This document shows positions 34,226 through 43,233 of a stretch of DNA of 64,000 bases, one piece after another. The translations under genes and the position numbers were made by a program. Source of the stretch: an uncultured Pseudoxanthomonas sp. (GTDB taxonomy: Bacteria; Pseudomonadota; Gammaproteobacteria; Xanthomonadales; Xanthomonadaceae); the NCBI GenBank assembly GCA_946479745.1, contig CAMLGZ010000010.1, forward strand, positions 43,862 through 107,861. The letters run 5' to 3'. Numbering within the stretch: the first letter of the stretch is position 1; each line of letters starts with the position of its first letter. The notes beneath the pieces are model-generated. The model made no database searches, was not told the DNA's origin, and was given only the letters and a program-made list of their open reading frames with translations.

Positions 34226-34660
34226 GTGAAACATAAGAATATGGCTGGTCGCTGCTGGTGCGTGTTGATCTTGCTGGTTGTTGCATTGTCCGGATGCGCC
34301 ACACGGCCGGCGCCGGATTTCGGCGGCCGCTGGAAAACAGTGAATCGTTACGCGACGTCGGCCGAAGCGATTCCTCTGTACCGGTCCTACGTGTTCCATT
34401 CCTCGCCCATGGACGGGACGCTCAAGAACATGCTTACACGCTGGGCGACCGACTCGAAAATGACCTTGTCGTATCTGCATCCTTCGGATTTCACGCTGTA
34501 CGGACCAGTGGCGCAGATCCAGACCAACGACCTGCAGGCGGCGGTTTCGCAACTCACCGCCGCCTATGCCGGACAACAGGTATCGGTCACGGCCAGCGAC
34601 AACCAGATCGTCGTCCGCGTGGCCCAGGCCGGCGAAGACACTTCGGCGACCACACCCTGA
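34226..34660 (+). CDS. virB7: VirB7 lipoprotein of the X-T4SS, with extra C-terminal domain
   Basis: 144 residues, much longer than the about 45-55 residues of classical VirB7. The lipobox LSGC gives Cys24, then a short linker with the VirB9-binding type segment, and a globular C-terminal domain (about 60-135: GTLKNMLTRWATDSKMTLSYLHPSDFTLYGPVAQIQTNDLQAAVSQLTAAYAG-like, in secretin/STN N0 style). A C-terminal N0 domain is known for VirB7 of the Xanthomonas bacteria-killing T4SS. It anchors the core complex to the outer membrane and is followed by virB8. GTG 34226 is used; ATG 34241 is possible. Confidence 0.88.
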   Translation: MKHKNMAGRCWCVLILLVVALSGCATRPAPDFGGRWKTVNRYATSAEAIPLYRSYVFHSSPMDGTLKNMLTRWATDSKMTLSYLHPSDFTLYGPVAQIQTNDLQAAVSQLTAAYAGQQVSVTASDNQIVVRVAQAGEDTSATTP

Positions 34661-34718
34661 GCATGGCCGGAATGTTTTCGCATCGGTGTTCACATAGCGG
34701 CTTCGAGGAATCAAATTG

Positions 34719-35654
34719 ATGTTCGGGAAGAAAGCTTCATCGCCGCAGATCGACAGCGCGGTCTCCAAGGCGGTCAATTTCGAGATCACGCTGGCCGACA
34801 TGGCCAGGCGTAGCGAGCGCAGGGCCTGGTTGGTGGCGTCGGGCGCCATCGCCCTGTCGCTTATCCTGGCGGCGGGCTATTTCTACATGCTGCCGCTCAA
34901 GGAAAAAGTGCCCTACCTGATCATGGCCGACGCCTATACCGGCACCAGCTCGGTAGCGCGCCTTACCCAGGATGCCGACCATCGCAGCATCACTACCAAA
35001 GAGGCGGTCAATCGCAGCAATGTCGCCCACTTCCTGCTCGCGCGGGAGTCCTACGACGTCGCGTTGATGAACCTGCGCGACCGCACCACGGTGTACACCA
35101 TGGCCTCGCCGGACGTGGCGGCGGTCTATACCAACCTGCACAACCCGAAAAGCCCCACCAGCCCGTTCAACGTCTACGGCAAGAACAAGGCGGTGCGGGT
35201 CAAGATCCTCAGCATTTCGCTCATAGGCGGATCGGCCAAGACATGGCCCAAGGGCGCGACCGTCCGCTTCCAGCGCAGTCTTTATGACAAGCCGTCAGGC
35301 ACGGCCAAGCCGCTGGACAGCAACATCGCCACCATGGAGTTCACCTACAAGTCGAACCTGAAGATGGAAGAAAAATACCGCATCGAGAATCCGCTCGGAT
35401 TCCAGGTCACCAATTACCGCGTCGACAGGGATTACGACGACAGCGGCTTCACCGCCACACCGCCGGAAGAAACGGAAACGCAGCCGCTGCCGCAGGCGCC
35501 CAATCCCGCGCTGCCTGTCGCGCCACCAGCGGACGCCGGTGCAATACCCGCCGAGGCCGCCGACCCGGCGGGCCAGCCAGGCAATCCCGCGTCCGCCGCT
35601 CCGCCGGCCGCCGCTCCCAATTCCAACAATGCCAACGGGGCCATCAACCAATGA
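34719..35654 (+). CDS. virB8: VirB8 inner-membrane assembly factor
   Basis: 311 residues. A short cytoplasmic N-terminus (NFEITLADMARRSERRAWLVA) precedes one membrane helix (ASGAIALSLILAAGYFYML, about 42-62), the periplasmic VirB8/NTF2-like domain (about 75-235, with VAHFLLARESYDVALMNLRDRTTVY), and a long Pro/Ala-rich C-terminal tail (about 245-311) absent from most VirB8 proteins. It bridges inner-membrane and core parts of the type IV secretion channel. GAGGAA precedes the ATG at 34719; the stop overlaps the virB9 start in an ATGA motif, indicating translational coupling. Confidence 0.93.
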   Translation: MFGKKASSPQIDSAVSKAVNFEITLADMARRSERRAWLVASGAIALSLILAAGYFYMLPLKEKVPYLIMADAYTGTSSVARLTQDADHRSITTKEAVNRSNVAHFLLARESYDVALMNLRDRTTVYTMASPDVAAVYTNLHNPKSPTSPFNVYGKNKAVRVKILSISLIGGSAKTWPKGATVRFQRSLYDKPSGTAKPLDSNIATMEFTYKSNLKMEEKYRIENPLGFQVTNYRVDRDYDDSGFTATPPEETETQPLPQAPNPALPVAPPADAGAIPAEAADPAGQPGNPASAAPPAAAPNSNNANGAINQ

Positions 35655-36409
35655 ATCGCTTGAGCAAGCATTGCCTGGCAGTGATCCTGCATGCGGCGAT
35701 CATCGGCGCTGCGCTGCCGGCCAGCGCGCAGGTCGTGCAACAGTACGAATACGAGCCGGACCGCATTTATGAAGTGCGCACCGGTCTGGGCATCACCACC
35801 CAGATCGAGCTGAGCCCCAACGAGAAGATTCTGGATTTCAGCACCGGTTTCAGCGCCGGCTGGGACCTGACACGTCGCGAGAACGTGTTCTATCTCAAGC
35901 CGAAGAACGTGGACGTGGACACCAACATGGTGATCCGCACCGCCACCCATTCCTACATCTTCGAACTGAAGGTCGTGGCCACCGATTGGACCGCGCTCAG
36001 CCAGGCCAAGCAGGCGGGCGTGCAATACAAGATCACCTTCGCTTACCCCAACGACATCGAGTTCGCTGCCGAGGCGGACGAAAGCGCGCCGCAACTCAGC
36101 ACCAAGCTGGACAAGGACAGGCTCTACAACTTCGACTACGACTATTCGACGCGTACCAAGCAGGCCTGGCTGATTCCCACCAACGTCTACGACGACGGCC
36201 AATTCACCTACGTCAAGATGAGCGACCTGAAAGCCTTCCCTACCGGAAACTTCCCCGCGGTCTTCGGCCGCGAACGCGAAGGCGGCGAAGATTTCGTGGT
36301 CAACACCACGGTCGAAAACAACACACTGATCGTGCACGGCACCTATCCCTTCTTGGTCATCCGGCACGGCAAGAATGTCGTCGGCCTGCGTAGGAACAAA
36401 GCACAATGA
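35651..36409 (+). CDS. virB9: VirB9 core-complex protein
   Basis: 252 residues. The signal peptide (VILHAAIIGAALPASAQ) is followed by the VirB9/CagX N-terminal domain (DRIYEVRTGLGITTQIELSPNEKILDF) and the C-terminal domain with DYDYSTRTKQAWLIPTNVYDDGQFTYVKM and NTLIVHGTYPFLVIRHGKNVVGLRRN, the part that binds VirB7 at the outer membrane. It forms the ring of the core complex together with VirB7 and VirB10. Four-base ATGA overlaps with virB8 and virB10 on either side show a tightly coupled operon. Confidence 0.95.
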   Translation: MNRLSKHCLAVILHAAIIGAALPASAQVVQQYEYEPDRIYEVRTGLGITTQIELSPNEKILDFSTGFSAGWDLTRRENVFYLKPKNVDVDTNMVIRTATHSYIFELKVVATDWTALSQAKQAGVQYKITFAYPNDIEFAAEADESAPQLSTKLDKDRLYNFDYDYSTRTKQAWLIPTNVYDDGQFTYVKMSDLKAFPTGNFPAVFGREREGGEDFVVNTTVENNTLIVHGTYPFLVIRHGKNVVGLRRNKAQ

Positions 36410-37668
36410 ACCAGAATTTGCCGCCCAATTCCTCCGGCCGCCCTTACGACGACGGCGATCCGGATCCGCAGCCCAATCGCGATACGGAGGCGCCCGCGCA
36501 AGCCGGCAATCCCTATTACGCCAACCAGCAAAGCAGCGCCGCGCCTGATCTCGACGCGAACGCCCCGCAGCTGCGGTCCAACGATCTGCAGAAGCTCAAC
36601 CGCAAGGCATTGCTGTTCCTGGGGGGCATCGTCCTGCTGCTGATCGTCGCTGCGGTATGGATGTTCAAGAGCGCTACCTCCGGCAAGGACGAAGTCGCCA
36701 AGCCGCGGGAAGAAAAAGTGGTGATCCCCGAATTGCCCGGCAACGCAGAGCCGCAAAGCGCCGAGCCGGTCGCGCCGATCCCGATGGAACAGTACGCCGC
36801 CGAACCGGCGATGCCTCCGCTGCCGCCCGAGCCCGCACAGCCCAGCGCTTACCCATCGGACGGATACGGAGCGCAATCGCAGCCGCGCGAGCCGACCTTG
36901 ATGGAGCGCAGGATGATGAACGGCGCCGGCGCAGGCAGTGGCGGCGGTGAAGGCGGCAGCGATGCCGCGAAGAAGGATGCCTATATGCAAGCCATGATGG
37001 CTGCCGGCATGACGGGCAACCCGGCGGCCGCGCAACCGCCCCCGCAGGACGAGGTCGCTTCGGCGCAATACATCTACCGGCCCGATGCCCTGCTGGTTCG
37101 CGGCACCTACATCCGTTGCGTGCTTGAAACCCGCATCGTCACCGACATACCTGGCTTCACCTCGTGCGTGGTCACCGAGCCGGTCTACTCGATCAACGGC
37201 CGCAGCCTGCTGCTGCCGAAGGGCTCCAAGATTTCCGGCAAATACAACAATGCCGGCGCCACGGGGCCGCGGGTCGCTGTGATCTGGGACCGCATCACCA
37301 CTCCCAACGGCATCGACGTCAACATGGCCAGCCCCGGCGTGGACAATCTTGGCGGTGCCGGCCATCCGGGCAAATACAACGCGCACTGGGGCAGCCGCAT
37401 CGCATCGGCGCTGATGATCAGCCTGATCAGCGACGCCTTCAGCTACGCGGCCGCCGAAAACGGTCCCCGTACCACCACCATCTCCAACGGAAACGTGCTG
37501 GAGACTCCTTTCGAAAGCAGCACCGCGCGGACCATGGAACGTCTGGCCAACCAGGCGCTGGACAAGAGCATCAACCGTCCGCCCACGGTCACCATCAACC
37601 AGGGCACGGTAGTCAACGTTTACGTTTCCAAGGACGTGGACTTCACCGGGGTACTGGCCCGCAACTGA
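36406..37668 (+). CDS. virB10: VirB10 core-complex protein
   Basis: 420 residues. A cytoplasmic N-terminus rich in Asn/Pro/Asp/Gln (1-65) is followed by a membrane helix (ALLFLGGIVLLLIVAAVWMF, about 66-86), a Pro-rich periplasmic region (90-190) and the VirB10/TrbI C-terminal domain (about 210-415): LLVRGTYIRCVLETRIVTDIPGFTSCVVTEPVYS, LLLPKGSKISGKY and WDRITTPNGIDVNMASPGVDNLGGAGHPG, which supplies the outer-membrane pore antenna helices. It links inner-membrane energetics to the outer-membrane gate. Coupled to virB9 by an ATGA overlap; virB11 follows 15 bases later. Confidence 0.95.
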   Translation: MNQNLPPNSSGRPYDDGDPDPQPNRDTEAPAQAGNPYYANQQSSAAPDLDANAPQLRSNDLQKLNRKALLFLGGIVLLLIVAAVWMFKSATSGKDEVAKPREEKVVIPELPGNAEPQSAEPVAPIPMEQYAAEPAMPPLPPEPAQPSAYPSDGYGAQSQPREPTLMERRMMNGAGAGSGGGEGGSDAAKKDAYMQAMMAAGMTGNPAAAQPPPQDEVASAQYIYRPDALLVRGTYIRCVLETRIVTDIPGFTSCVVTEPVYSINGRSLLLPKGSKISGKYNNAGATGPRVAVIWDRITTPNGIDVNMASPGVDNLGGAGHPGKYNAHWGSRIASALMISLISDAFSYAAAENGPRTTTISNGNVLETPFESSTARTMERLANQALDKSINRPPTVTINQGTVVNVYVSKDVDFTGVLARN

Positions 37669-37683
37669 CGCGGGCCTTATGCC

Positions 37684-38721
37684 ATGGACATCGACAACTC
37701 ACCGGTAGCGCGGGTCTCCAGCCAATTCCTGGACTACCAGTACGAAGTGCTGGGAATCCTGGAGTACATGAGCTCCCCGGAGGTCACCGAAATCTGCATC
37801 AACAAGCCGGGAGAAATCTATCTGGAAACCCGGCAAGGTTGGCAGCGCATCGAGGTGCCGGGCCTGAATTTCGAACGCGCCCGGCAGTTCTGCACCGCCG
37901 TGGTCAATGAAAGCAATACCGGCCAGCGCATCACCGACACCGATCCGGTCGTATCGCTGACCTTTCCCACCGGCCAGCGCGCGCAGTTCGTGATTCCGCC
38001 CGCCTGCGACGCCGGCAAGGTTTCCATCACCATCCGCCTGCCGTCCAAGCACACCAAATCGCTGCAGCAATACCAGGAAGACGGTTTCTTCGACCAGATC
38101 CTGGAGCAGGGCCACACGCTGGGCGAGCACGACCGGGAACTGCTGGAGCTGAAGTATTCGCGCAACTACGCCGAGTTCTTCAAGAAAGCGGTTCTATACA
38201 AGAAGAACATAGTGGTTTCCGGCGCCACCGGCAGCGGCAAGACCACCTTCATGAAATCGCTGGTCAACCATATCCCCGCCGATGAGCGCCTGGTCACCAT
38301 CGAAGACGCGCGCGAACTGTTCATCACCCAGCCCAATGCGGTGCACCTGCTCTATTCCAAGGGAGGGCAGAGCACCAGCAACGTCACCGCCAAGAGCTGC
38401 ATGGAAGCCTGCCTGCGCATGAAGCCGGACCGCATAATCCTGGCCGAGCTGCGCGGCGACGAATCCTTCTACTTCATACGCAACTGCGCCTCGGGCCATC
38501 CGGGCTCCATCACCAGCTGCCATGCCGGCAGCACCACCCAGACCTGGGACCAGCTGGCGTTGATGGTGAAAGCCTCCGCGGAAGGCGCCGGGTTGGAGTT
38601 CGCCATCATCAAGCGCCTGCTCATGATGACCATCGACATCCTGGTGCACATCAAGGCTCACGCGGGCCAGCGCAACATCACGGGCATCGACTTCAATCCG
38701 GAGAGAACGTTCGCCGAGTAA
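37684..38721 (+). CDS. virB11: VirB11 ATPase
   Basis: 345 residues. The N-terminal domain (about 1-150) is followed by the RecA-like ATPase domain with Walker A GATGSGKTT (about 180-188), an Asp box ERLVTIEDARELF, a Walker B-type region MKPDRIILAELRGDE and a His box TSCHAGS. VirB11 forms a hexamer at the inner membrane that switches the machine between pilus building and substrate transfer. Its stop is followed by a 302-base gap, so it ends the first part of the operon. Confidence 0.95.
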   Translation: MDIDNSPVARVSSQFLDYQYEVLGILEYMSSPEVTEICINKPGEIYLETRQGWQRIEVPGLNFERARQFCTAVVNESNTGQRITDTDPVVSLTFPTGQRAQFVIPPACDAGKVSITIRLPSKHTKSLQQYQEDGFFDQILEQGHTLGEHDRELLELKYSRNYAEFFKKAVLYKKNIVVSGATGSGKTTFMKSLVNHIPADERLVTIEDARELFITQPNAVHLLYSKGGQSTSNVTAKSCMEACLRMKPDRIILAELRGDESFYFIRNCASGHPGSITSCHAGSTTQTWDQLALMVKASAEGAGLEFAIIKRLLMMTIDILVHIKAHAGQRNITGIDFNPERTFAE

Positions 38722-39023
38722 CGCCAAAAATGTGTCCGCCGTCTCTAAATTCTAGCCGATTGGTTACCTGGGTTGGCATTTTTTTCCTGAAACAGAAAAT
38801 GCTACCGATAGCAGACGCCTTTATGGTGAGAGCAGGCACACAACAAGTAGATATGTAATCTTTTTCCTACAGAATTTTGCGGCTGCATTAAGTTGACAAC
38901 ACTAGGGTGCTCATGAAATATGGGCGCAGGGATATCGGCAATGAACTCGAAAGGCTGTGGAACTCCACATGCTTTGTCGAATGATCGTCGGATAGCGATA
39001 AGCGTGTAACGGAGGAGTACGCG
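38722..39023 (+). promoter_or_regulatory. 302-base gap between virB11 and virB1 with a putative internal promoter
   Basis: The longest gap inside the virB cluster, AT-rich compared with the genes. A perfect -35 box TTGACA lies at 38893-38898, with the candidate -10 TGAAAT at 38914-38919 (15-base spacing, suboptimal) or AAATAT at 38916-38921. The GGAGGAG ribosome binding site of virB1 is at 39011-39017. I see no strong hairpin. It suggests separate transcription of virB1-B6. Confidence 0.45.
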
Positions 39024-39812
39024 GTGTTACCTGGCATGGAGCTAATGAGTTGCCCCGAACTGGCGGTTCCGCCGGAGGTGATGCATCACGTCGTGCGCGT
39101 AGAATCCTCGCACAACCGGTATGCCATCGGCGTGGTCGGCGGGCACTTGGTGCGGCAGCCGAAGAACCTGCCGGAAGCGCTCGCCACCGTACGCATGCTG
39201 GAGAGCCGCGGTTTCAATTTCTCGCTGGGCGTAGCCCAGGTGAATCGCTACAACCTGGGCAAGTACGGCCTCAACTCCTATGAGAAGGCTTTCGAGGTCT
39301 GCCCCAACCTGCAAGCGGGCTCGCGCATTCTGGCCGAGTGCTACGGTCGCTCGGGCGGCGACTGGGGAAAATCGTTCAGTTGCTACTACTCCGGCAACTT
39401 CGTTACCGGCTATCGCCACGGCTATGTGCAGAAGATCTACGCTTCGATGCGCCAGACCGCGCCGGGCTCGGCCAGCGCACCGCAGGGCCAGGCCATTCCC
39501 GTGGTCAGCAAGCCGTCGCGGCGCACGATCGGGGTGACCCGCTATCCCGTATACGCTGCGCCCGCCCAGGCTCCCGCGACGGCCGCAGCCCCACCTGCGC
39601 GCCAGATTGCGCCCCAGCCCATCGCGGTGCCGGACGCGTCGCAGGCCGCCCTGATGCGCGTATCGGCCACTCCGCAGGAGCAGCCCATAGTTCTGCAAAG
39701 CATGCAGGCCGGTGCGCAACCGGCCCAAGTATCTGTCGCCGCGGACGGCCCTGCCGTCTCCCAGACGACCGCAGCGGAATTGCCCGCGGTCGATGCGGCA
39801 TTCGTTTTCTAG
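39024..39812 (+). CDS. virB1: VirB1 lytic transglycosylase
   Basis: 262 residues. The N-terminal SLT domain (about 10-145) has the catalytic Glu27 in VVRVESSHN, FSLGVAQVNRYN as the second motif, and SCYYSGNFVTGYRHGYVQKIY at the end. It locally opens the peptidoglycan so the T4SS can pass. The C-terminal 100 residues are Ala/Pro/Gln-rich and disordered. No clear signal peptide precedes the domain, so export may need another route, or the start is further upstream. GTG start at 39024 preceded by GGAGGAG. Confidence 0.92.
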   Translation: MLPGMELMSCPELAVPPEVMHHVVRVESSHNRYAIGVVGGHLVRQPKNLPEALATVRMLESRGFNFSLGVAQVNRYNLGKYGLNSYEKAFEVCPNLQAGSRILAECYGRSGGDWGKSFSCYYSGNFVTGYRHGYVQKIYASMRQTAPGSASAPQGQAIPVVSKPSRRTIGVTRYPVYAAPAQAPATAAAPPARQIAPQPIAVPDASQAALMRVSATPQEQPIVLQSMQAGAQPAQVSVAADGPAVSQTTAAELPAVDAAFVF

Positions 39813-39887
39813 CGTTCCCAATAGCGGAATCATGGATACCCCCGCCGCTTGTTTTTGTTTAGCAATCAACCCAAGGAGATGACACGA

Positions 39888-40280
39888 ATGAAACCCGTAT
39901 TCCCAAAGGCCTCCAGCGATCAGGCCAAGAAAATCCTCTCGCCGATGCTCATGGCAGTGGTGTTCGTCGCCGTCCTGGCGATGCCGGGCATGGCCATGGC
40001 GCAGGAGGCGACCGATAGAGTCGAGGAGTTCTTCGGAAACCTCAATTCGCTGCTCAACATCGCCTCGATCGCCGTGGTCACCATCGCGGTGATATTCGCG
40101 GGCTATCAGATCGCCTTCGCCCACAAGCGAATTTCCGATGTGGCGCCGGTGTTGATCGGCGGCTTTCTGATCGGCGCCGCGGCCCAGATCGCAAGAATGC
40201 TGCTGGGCGACAACACGCTTGAAGAAGGTGGAGCACCGGCCGGCGGCATGCTGATCAACGCCCTCATGTTCTATGCATAA
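39888..40280 (+). CDS. virB2: VirB2 pilin
   Basis: 130 residues. A long leader ends in VLAMPGMAMAQ (cleavage near residue 42), and the mature part has two membrane helices (LNIASIAVVTIAVIFAGYQIAF and DVAPVLIGGFLIGAAAQIARML) separated by the basic AHKRIS loop, the standard VirB2/TrbC layout. It is the major subunit of the T4SS pilus or channel. I chose ATG 39888 (nine bases after AAGGAG); an in-frame ATG at 39879 also exists. The 3-prime end overlaps virB3 by eight bases. Confidence 0.9.
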   Translation: MKPVFPKASSDQAKKILSPMLMAVVFVAVLAMPGMAMAQEATDRVEEFFGNLNSLLNIASIAVVTIAVIFAGYQIAFAHKRISDVAPVLIGGFLIGAAAQIARMLLGDNTLEEGGAPAGGMLINALMFYA

Positions 40281-40581
40281 GAATGTGTTGTTCAGGGGCT
40301 GCACGCGCCCGGCCATGTTCATGGGCGTGCCCTACATGCCGTTCTTCCTCGCGGCCGGGACGTGCATCCTGCTGACCTTCTACATCAACATGTTCTGTTT
40401 GATGCTGTTGCCACCGGTCATCTTCGTCATGCGACAGATGGCCAGGCGGGACGAGATGATCTTCCGCATGCTGGGCTTGCGGCTGCAGTTCAAGTTCAAG
40501 GCCAGGAACCTGAAGCATCACTCGGGAATGTGGGTGTTCTCGCCCAACAGCTACCGTGCCAAGCCTGCGAAGGACCGCTAG
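40273..40581 (+). CDS. virB3: VirB3 inner-membrane protein
   Basis: 102 residues of the VirB3 family: LFRGCTRPAMFMGVPYMPFFLAAGTCILL with the conserved N-terminal pattern and one to two membrane helices (about 20-60), followed by a basic cytoplasmic tail (RMLGLRLQFKFKARN). It associates with VirB4 and the inner-membrane complex. The gene overlaps virB2 by eight bases, indicating translational coupling. Confidence 0.92.
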   Translation: MHKNVLFRGCTRPAMFMGVPYMPFFLAAGTCILLTFYINMFCLMLLPPVIFVMRQMARRDEMIFRMLGLRLQFKFKARNLKHHSGMWVFSPNSYRAKPAKDR

Positions 40582-40650
40582 GCTTGGCAGTCCATTTTTT
40601 CCGAGTGCTCCCGTAATTTCGAGATCCACTGACACATGATCCGCTAACGT

Positions 40651-43119
40651 ATGTTCACACCCGACACCTCCATCAGCGAATTCATCCCGCTCTCCACCCA
40701 CGTATCGCCCTCGGTGATCAAGACCACCGGTGGCGATTACCTGCTGGTGTGGCATCTGGGCGGGCTGCCTTTCGTCGGCCGGGACGAGTGGGAGATCGAG
40801 CACCGGCACAACACCTTCAACCGCATGCTGCAGACCCTGCGCGCACCGGACTTCGCCAACCTGGCGTTCTGGGTGCATGACGTGCGCCGCAAGCGGCGCA
40901 TCAACGACCGCAGCAAGTTCGGGCAGGCCTTCAATCAGGACATGTCGGACGCTTACTTCGAGTCGCTGTCCTCGCAGAAGATCATGCAGAACGAGCTGTA
41001 CCTGACCATGATCTACCGGCCGGTGGTGACGGGTAAGCGGCTGGTGGAAAAATCCACCAACATCGCCCAGCTGCAGTCCGAACAGGATCAGGCCATCGCC
41101 AAGATCCAGGAGCTGGCGGGCAATCTGGAAGCCGTGCTCAAGGATTATTCGCCCTACCGGTTGGGCATGTACGAAGCCAGCAACGGGGTGGTGTTCTCCG
41201 AGGCTTTGGAATTCTTCGGCTATCTGCTGAACCGCATCGACGAGCCGGTGCCGGTGCTCAGCGCGCCGGTGAACGGCTATTTGCCGGTCAGCCGGCACAT
41301 GTTCTCTGACAAGACCGGCGACTTCATCATCAACACGCCCAATGGCGTCAATCATTTCGGCGCCATCCTCAATATCAAGGAATACACCGACGGTACCTAT
41401 CCGGGCATTCTCAATGGACTGAAGTACCTGGACTTCGATTATGTGATAACCCACTCCTTCAGTCCGATCGGCCGCCAGGATGCGCTCAAGGTGCTGGACC
41501 GCACCAAGGGCATGATGATTTCTTCCGGCGACAAGGCGGTCAGCCAGATCGTGGAGCTGGACCATGCGATGGATCAGCTGGCTTCGGGCAACTTCGTGCT
41601 GGGCGAGTATCACTTCACTTTGGCGCTGTACGCCGATTCCCAGGAAAAGCTCTCGCAGAACACCGCCACCGCGCGCGCGGAACTTTCCAATGCCGGATTC
41701 GTCTCCACCAAGGAAGACCTGGCGGTAGCGTCCTCGTTCTATTCGCAGATTCCGGGCAACTGGAAGAACCGCACCCGCCTGGCCAATATCAGCTCGCTCA
41801 ACTTCCTCGGCCTGTCGCCGTTGCACAACTTCGCGTCCGGCAAGAAGGAAAACAATCCCTGGGGCGAGTGCGTCACCACGCTGCAGACCACCAACGGACA
41901 GCCCTACTACTTCAATTTCCACGCCACCCATCCGGCGGAGAACTCGTTGGGCGAGAAGGCCATCGCCAATACCATGGTCATCGGCAAGTCCGGTACCGGC
42001 AAGACCGCGCTGATCAACTTCCTGCTCAGCCAGGTCCAGAAACTGGATCCCGCCCCGACCATTTTCTTCTTCGACAAGGACCGCGGCGCCGAAATCTTCG
42101 TGCGCGCCTGCGGCGGCAATTATCTGGCGCTGGAGAACGGCCGGCCTACCGGTTTCAATCCGTTCCAGTGCGAGCGCAACGATGCCAATACGCAGTTCCT
42201 GGCCGACCTGATGAAGGTGCTGGGTGGGAAGGCCAGCTACACCTCGCGCGAAGAAGAAGACATCTTCCGCGCGGTCGAGAACATGCTCGACACTCCCATG
42301 CACCTGCGCAGCATGACCAATTTCCAGAAGAGCCTGCCCAACATGGGCGACGACGGGCTGTTCGCCCGCATGCGCAAGTGGACCGCGGGCAATTCGCATG
42401 GTTGGGTCTTCGACAACCCGGTGGACACCATCGATCTGCAGAAAGCCAACATCATCGGCTTCGACTACACCGACATCATCGACAATCCCGAAGTGCGTGT
42501 GCCGGTCATCAACTATCTGCTGCACCGTCTTGAAGCGCTGATCGACGGCCGTCGCCTGATCTACGTGATGGACGAATTCTGGAAGATCCTCGACGGCAAG
42601 GGCGGGCTCAAGGAGTTCGCCAAGAACAAGCAGAAGACCATCCGTAAACAGAACGGTCTGGGCATCTTCGCGACCCAGAGCCCGGAAGACGCGCTGGCCA
42701 GCGACATCGCCGCGGCGCTGATCGAGCAGACCGCAACCATGATCCTGCTGCCCAATCCCAATGCCAGCCGCGACGACTACATCAACGGTCTGAAGCTGAC
42801 CGAGGCCGAATACCAGGTCGTGGTCAGCCTGGACGAACGCTCGCGCTGCTTCCTGGTCAAGCAGGGCCATGCGTCCAGCGTCTGCCAGCTCAATTTGCGT
42901 GGAATGGACGATGCGCTGGCGGTGATTTCGGCATCCACCGACAACATCGAGATCATGCATGAAGTGCTGGAGGAGCAGGCGCGGAGCCAGGGCGTCCTGT
43001 CCAACGAATTGCGCCCCGAGCAATGGCTCAGCGAGTTCTACGCCCAGCGTAAGGGTTCAGGAAAGGGTGGCGGCAAGCCGTCAGGGTCGGGCGCGCGTAC
43101 CGGCATGGCCAAGGCATGA
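40651..43119 (+). CDS. virB4: VirB4 ATPase
   Basis: 822 residues, the largest T4SS ATPase. The N-terminal CagE/TrbE domain (about 1-390) precedes the RecA-like motor with Walker A GKSGTGKT (445-452), a D-K-D-R-G-A-E region, and Walker B LIYVMDEFWK (Asp641, Glu642), then the KTIRKQNGLGIFATQSPEDAL helicase-like motif. The Gly/Ser-rich tail (KGSGKGGGKPSGSG) is atypical and disordered. It drives pilus biogenesis and substrate transfer at the inner membrane. A 110-base gap separates it from virB5. Confidence 0.96.
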   Translation: MFTPDTSISEFIPLSTHVSPSVIKTTGGDYLLVWHLGGLPFVGRDEWEIEHRHNTFNRMLQTLRAPDFANLAFWVHDVRRKRRINDRSKFGQAFNQDMSDAYFESLSSQKIMQNELYLTMIYRPVVTGKRLVEKSTNIAQLQSEQDQAIAKIQELAGNLEAVLKDYSPYRLGMYEASNGVVFSEALEFFGYLLNRIDEPVPVLSAPVNGYLPVSRHMFSDKTGDFIINTPNGVNHFGAILNIKEYTDGTYPGILNGLKYLDFDYVITHSFSPIGRQDALKVLDRTKGMMISSGDKAVSQIVELDHAMDQLASGNFVLGEYHFTLALYADSQEKLSQNTATARAELSNAGFVSTKEDLAVASSFYSQIPGNWKNRTRLANISSLNFLGLSPLHNFASGKKENNPWGECVTTLQTTNGQPYYFNFHATHPAENSLGEKAIANTMVIGKSGTGKTALINFLLSQVQKLDPAPTIFFFDKDRGAEIFVRACGGNYLALENGRPTGFNPFQCERNDANTQFLADLMKVLGGKASYTSREEEDIFRAVENMLDTPMHLRSMTNFQKSLPNMGDDGLFARMRKWTAGNSHGWVFDNPVDTIDLQKANIIGFDYTDIIDNPEVRVPVINYLLHRLEALIDGRRLIYVMDEFWKILDGKGGLKEFAKNKQKTIRKQNGLGIFATQSPEDALASDIAAALIEQTATMILLPNPNASRDDYINGLKLTEAEYQVVVSLDERSRCFLVKQGHASSVCQLNLRGMDDALAVISASTDNIEIMHEVLEEQARSQGVLSNELRPEQWLSEFYAQRKGSGKGGGKPSGSGARTGMAKA

Positions 43120-43134
43120 GAACAGGTGGTGCAT

Positions 43135-43233
43135 ATGGATCGTGACGAGGTTGTCGAACAGGTTGTACGGCCCGGTTCAGGCCGGGGTGTAATTGTCAGG
43201 GTGGTACCAGCTCATAACGGAGGTGAGGAATGA
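43135..43233 (+). CDS. Possible 32-residue small ORF overlapping virB5
   Basis: ATG at 43135 opens a 32-codon frame (starting MDRDEVVEQVVRPG, ending AHNGGEE) whose TGA overlaps the virB5 ATG at 43230-43232. AGGTGG lies seven to eight bases before the ATG, a usable ribosome binding site. It may encode a short peptide or act as a translational coupling leader for virB5. There is no family evidence, so it could also be chance. Confidence 0.3.
   Translation: MDRDEVVEQVVRPGSGRGVIVRVVPAHNGGEE

Noticed and set aside
33923..34849. 308-codon minus-strand frame covering the virB7 region
   Set aside because: It runs through virB7 and the start of virB8 in antisense and shows no domain. virB7 has a lipobox and the right neighbours.
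40264..43023. 919-codon open frame antisense to virB4
   Set aside because: It mirrors the virB4 codon pattern, contains no recognisable domain and has no credible start; virB4 has all ATPase motifs on the plus strand.
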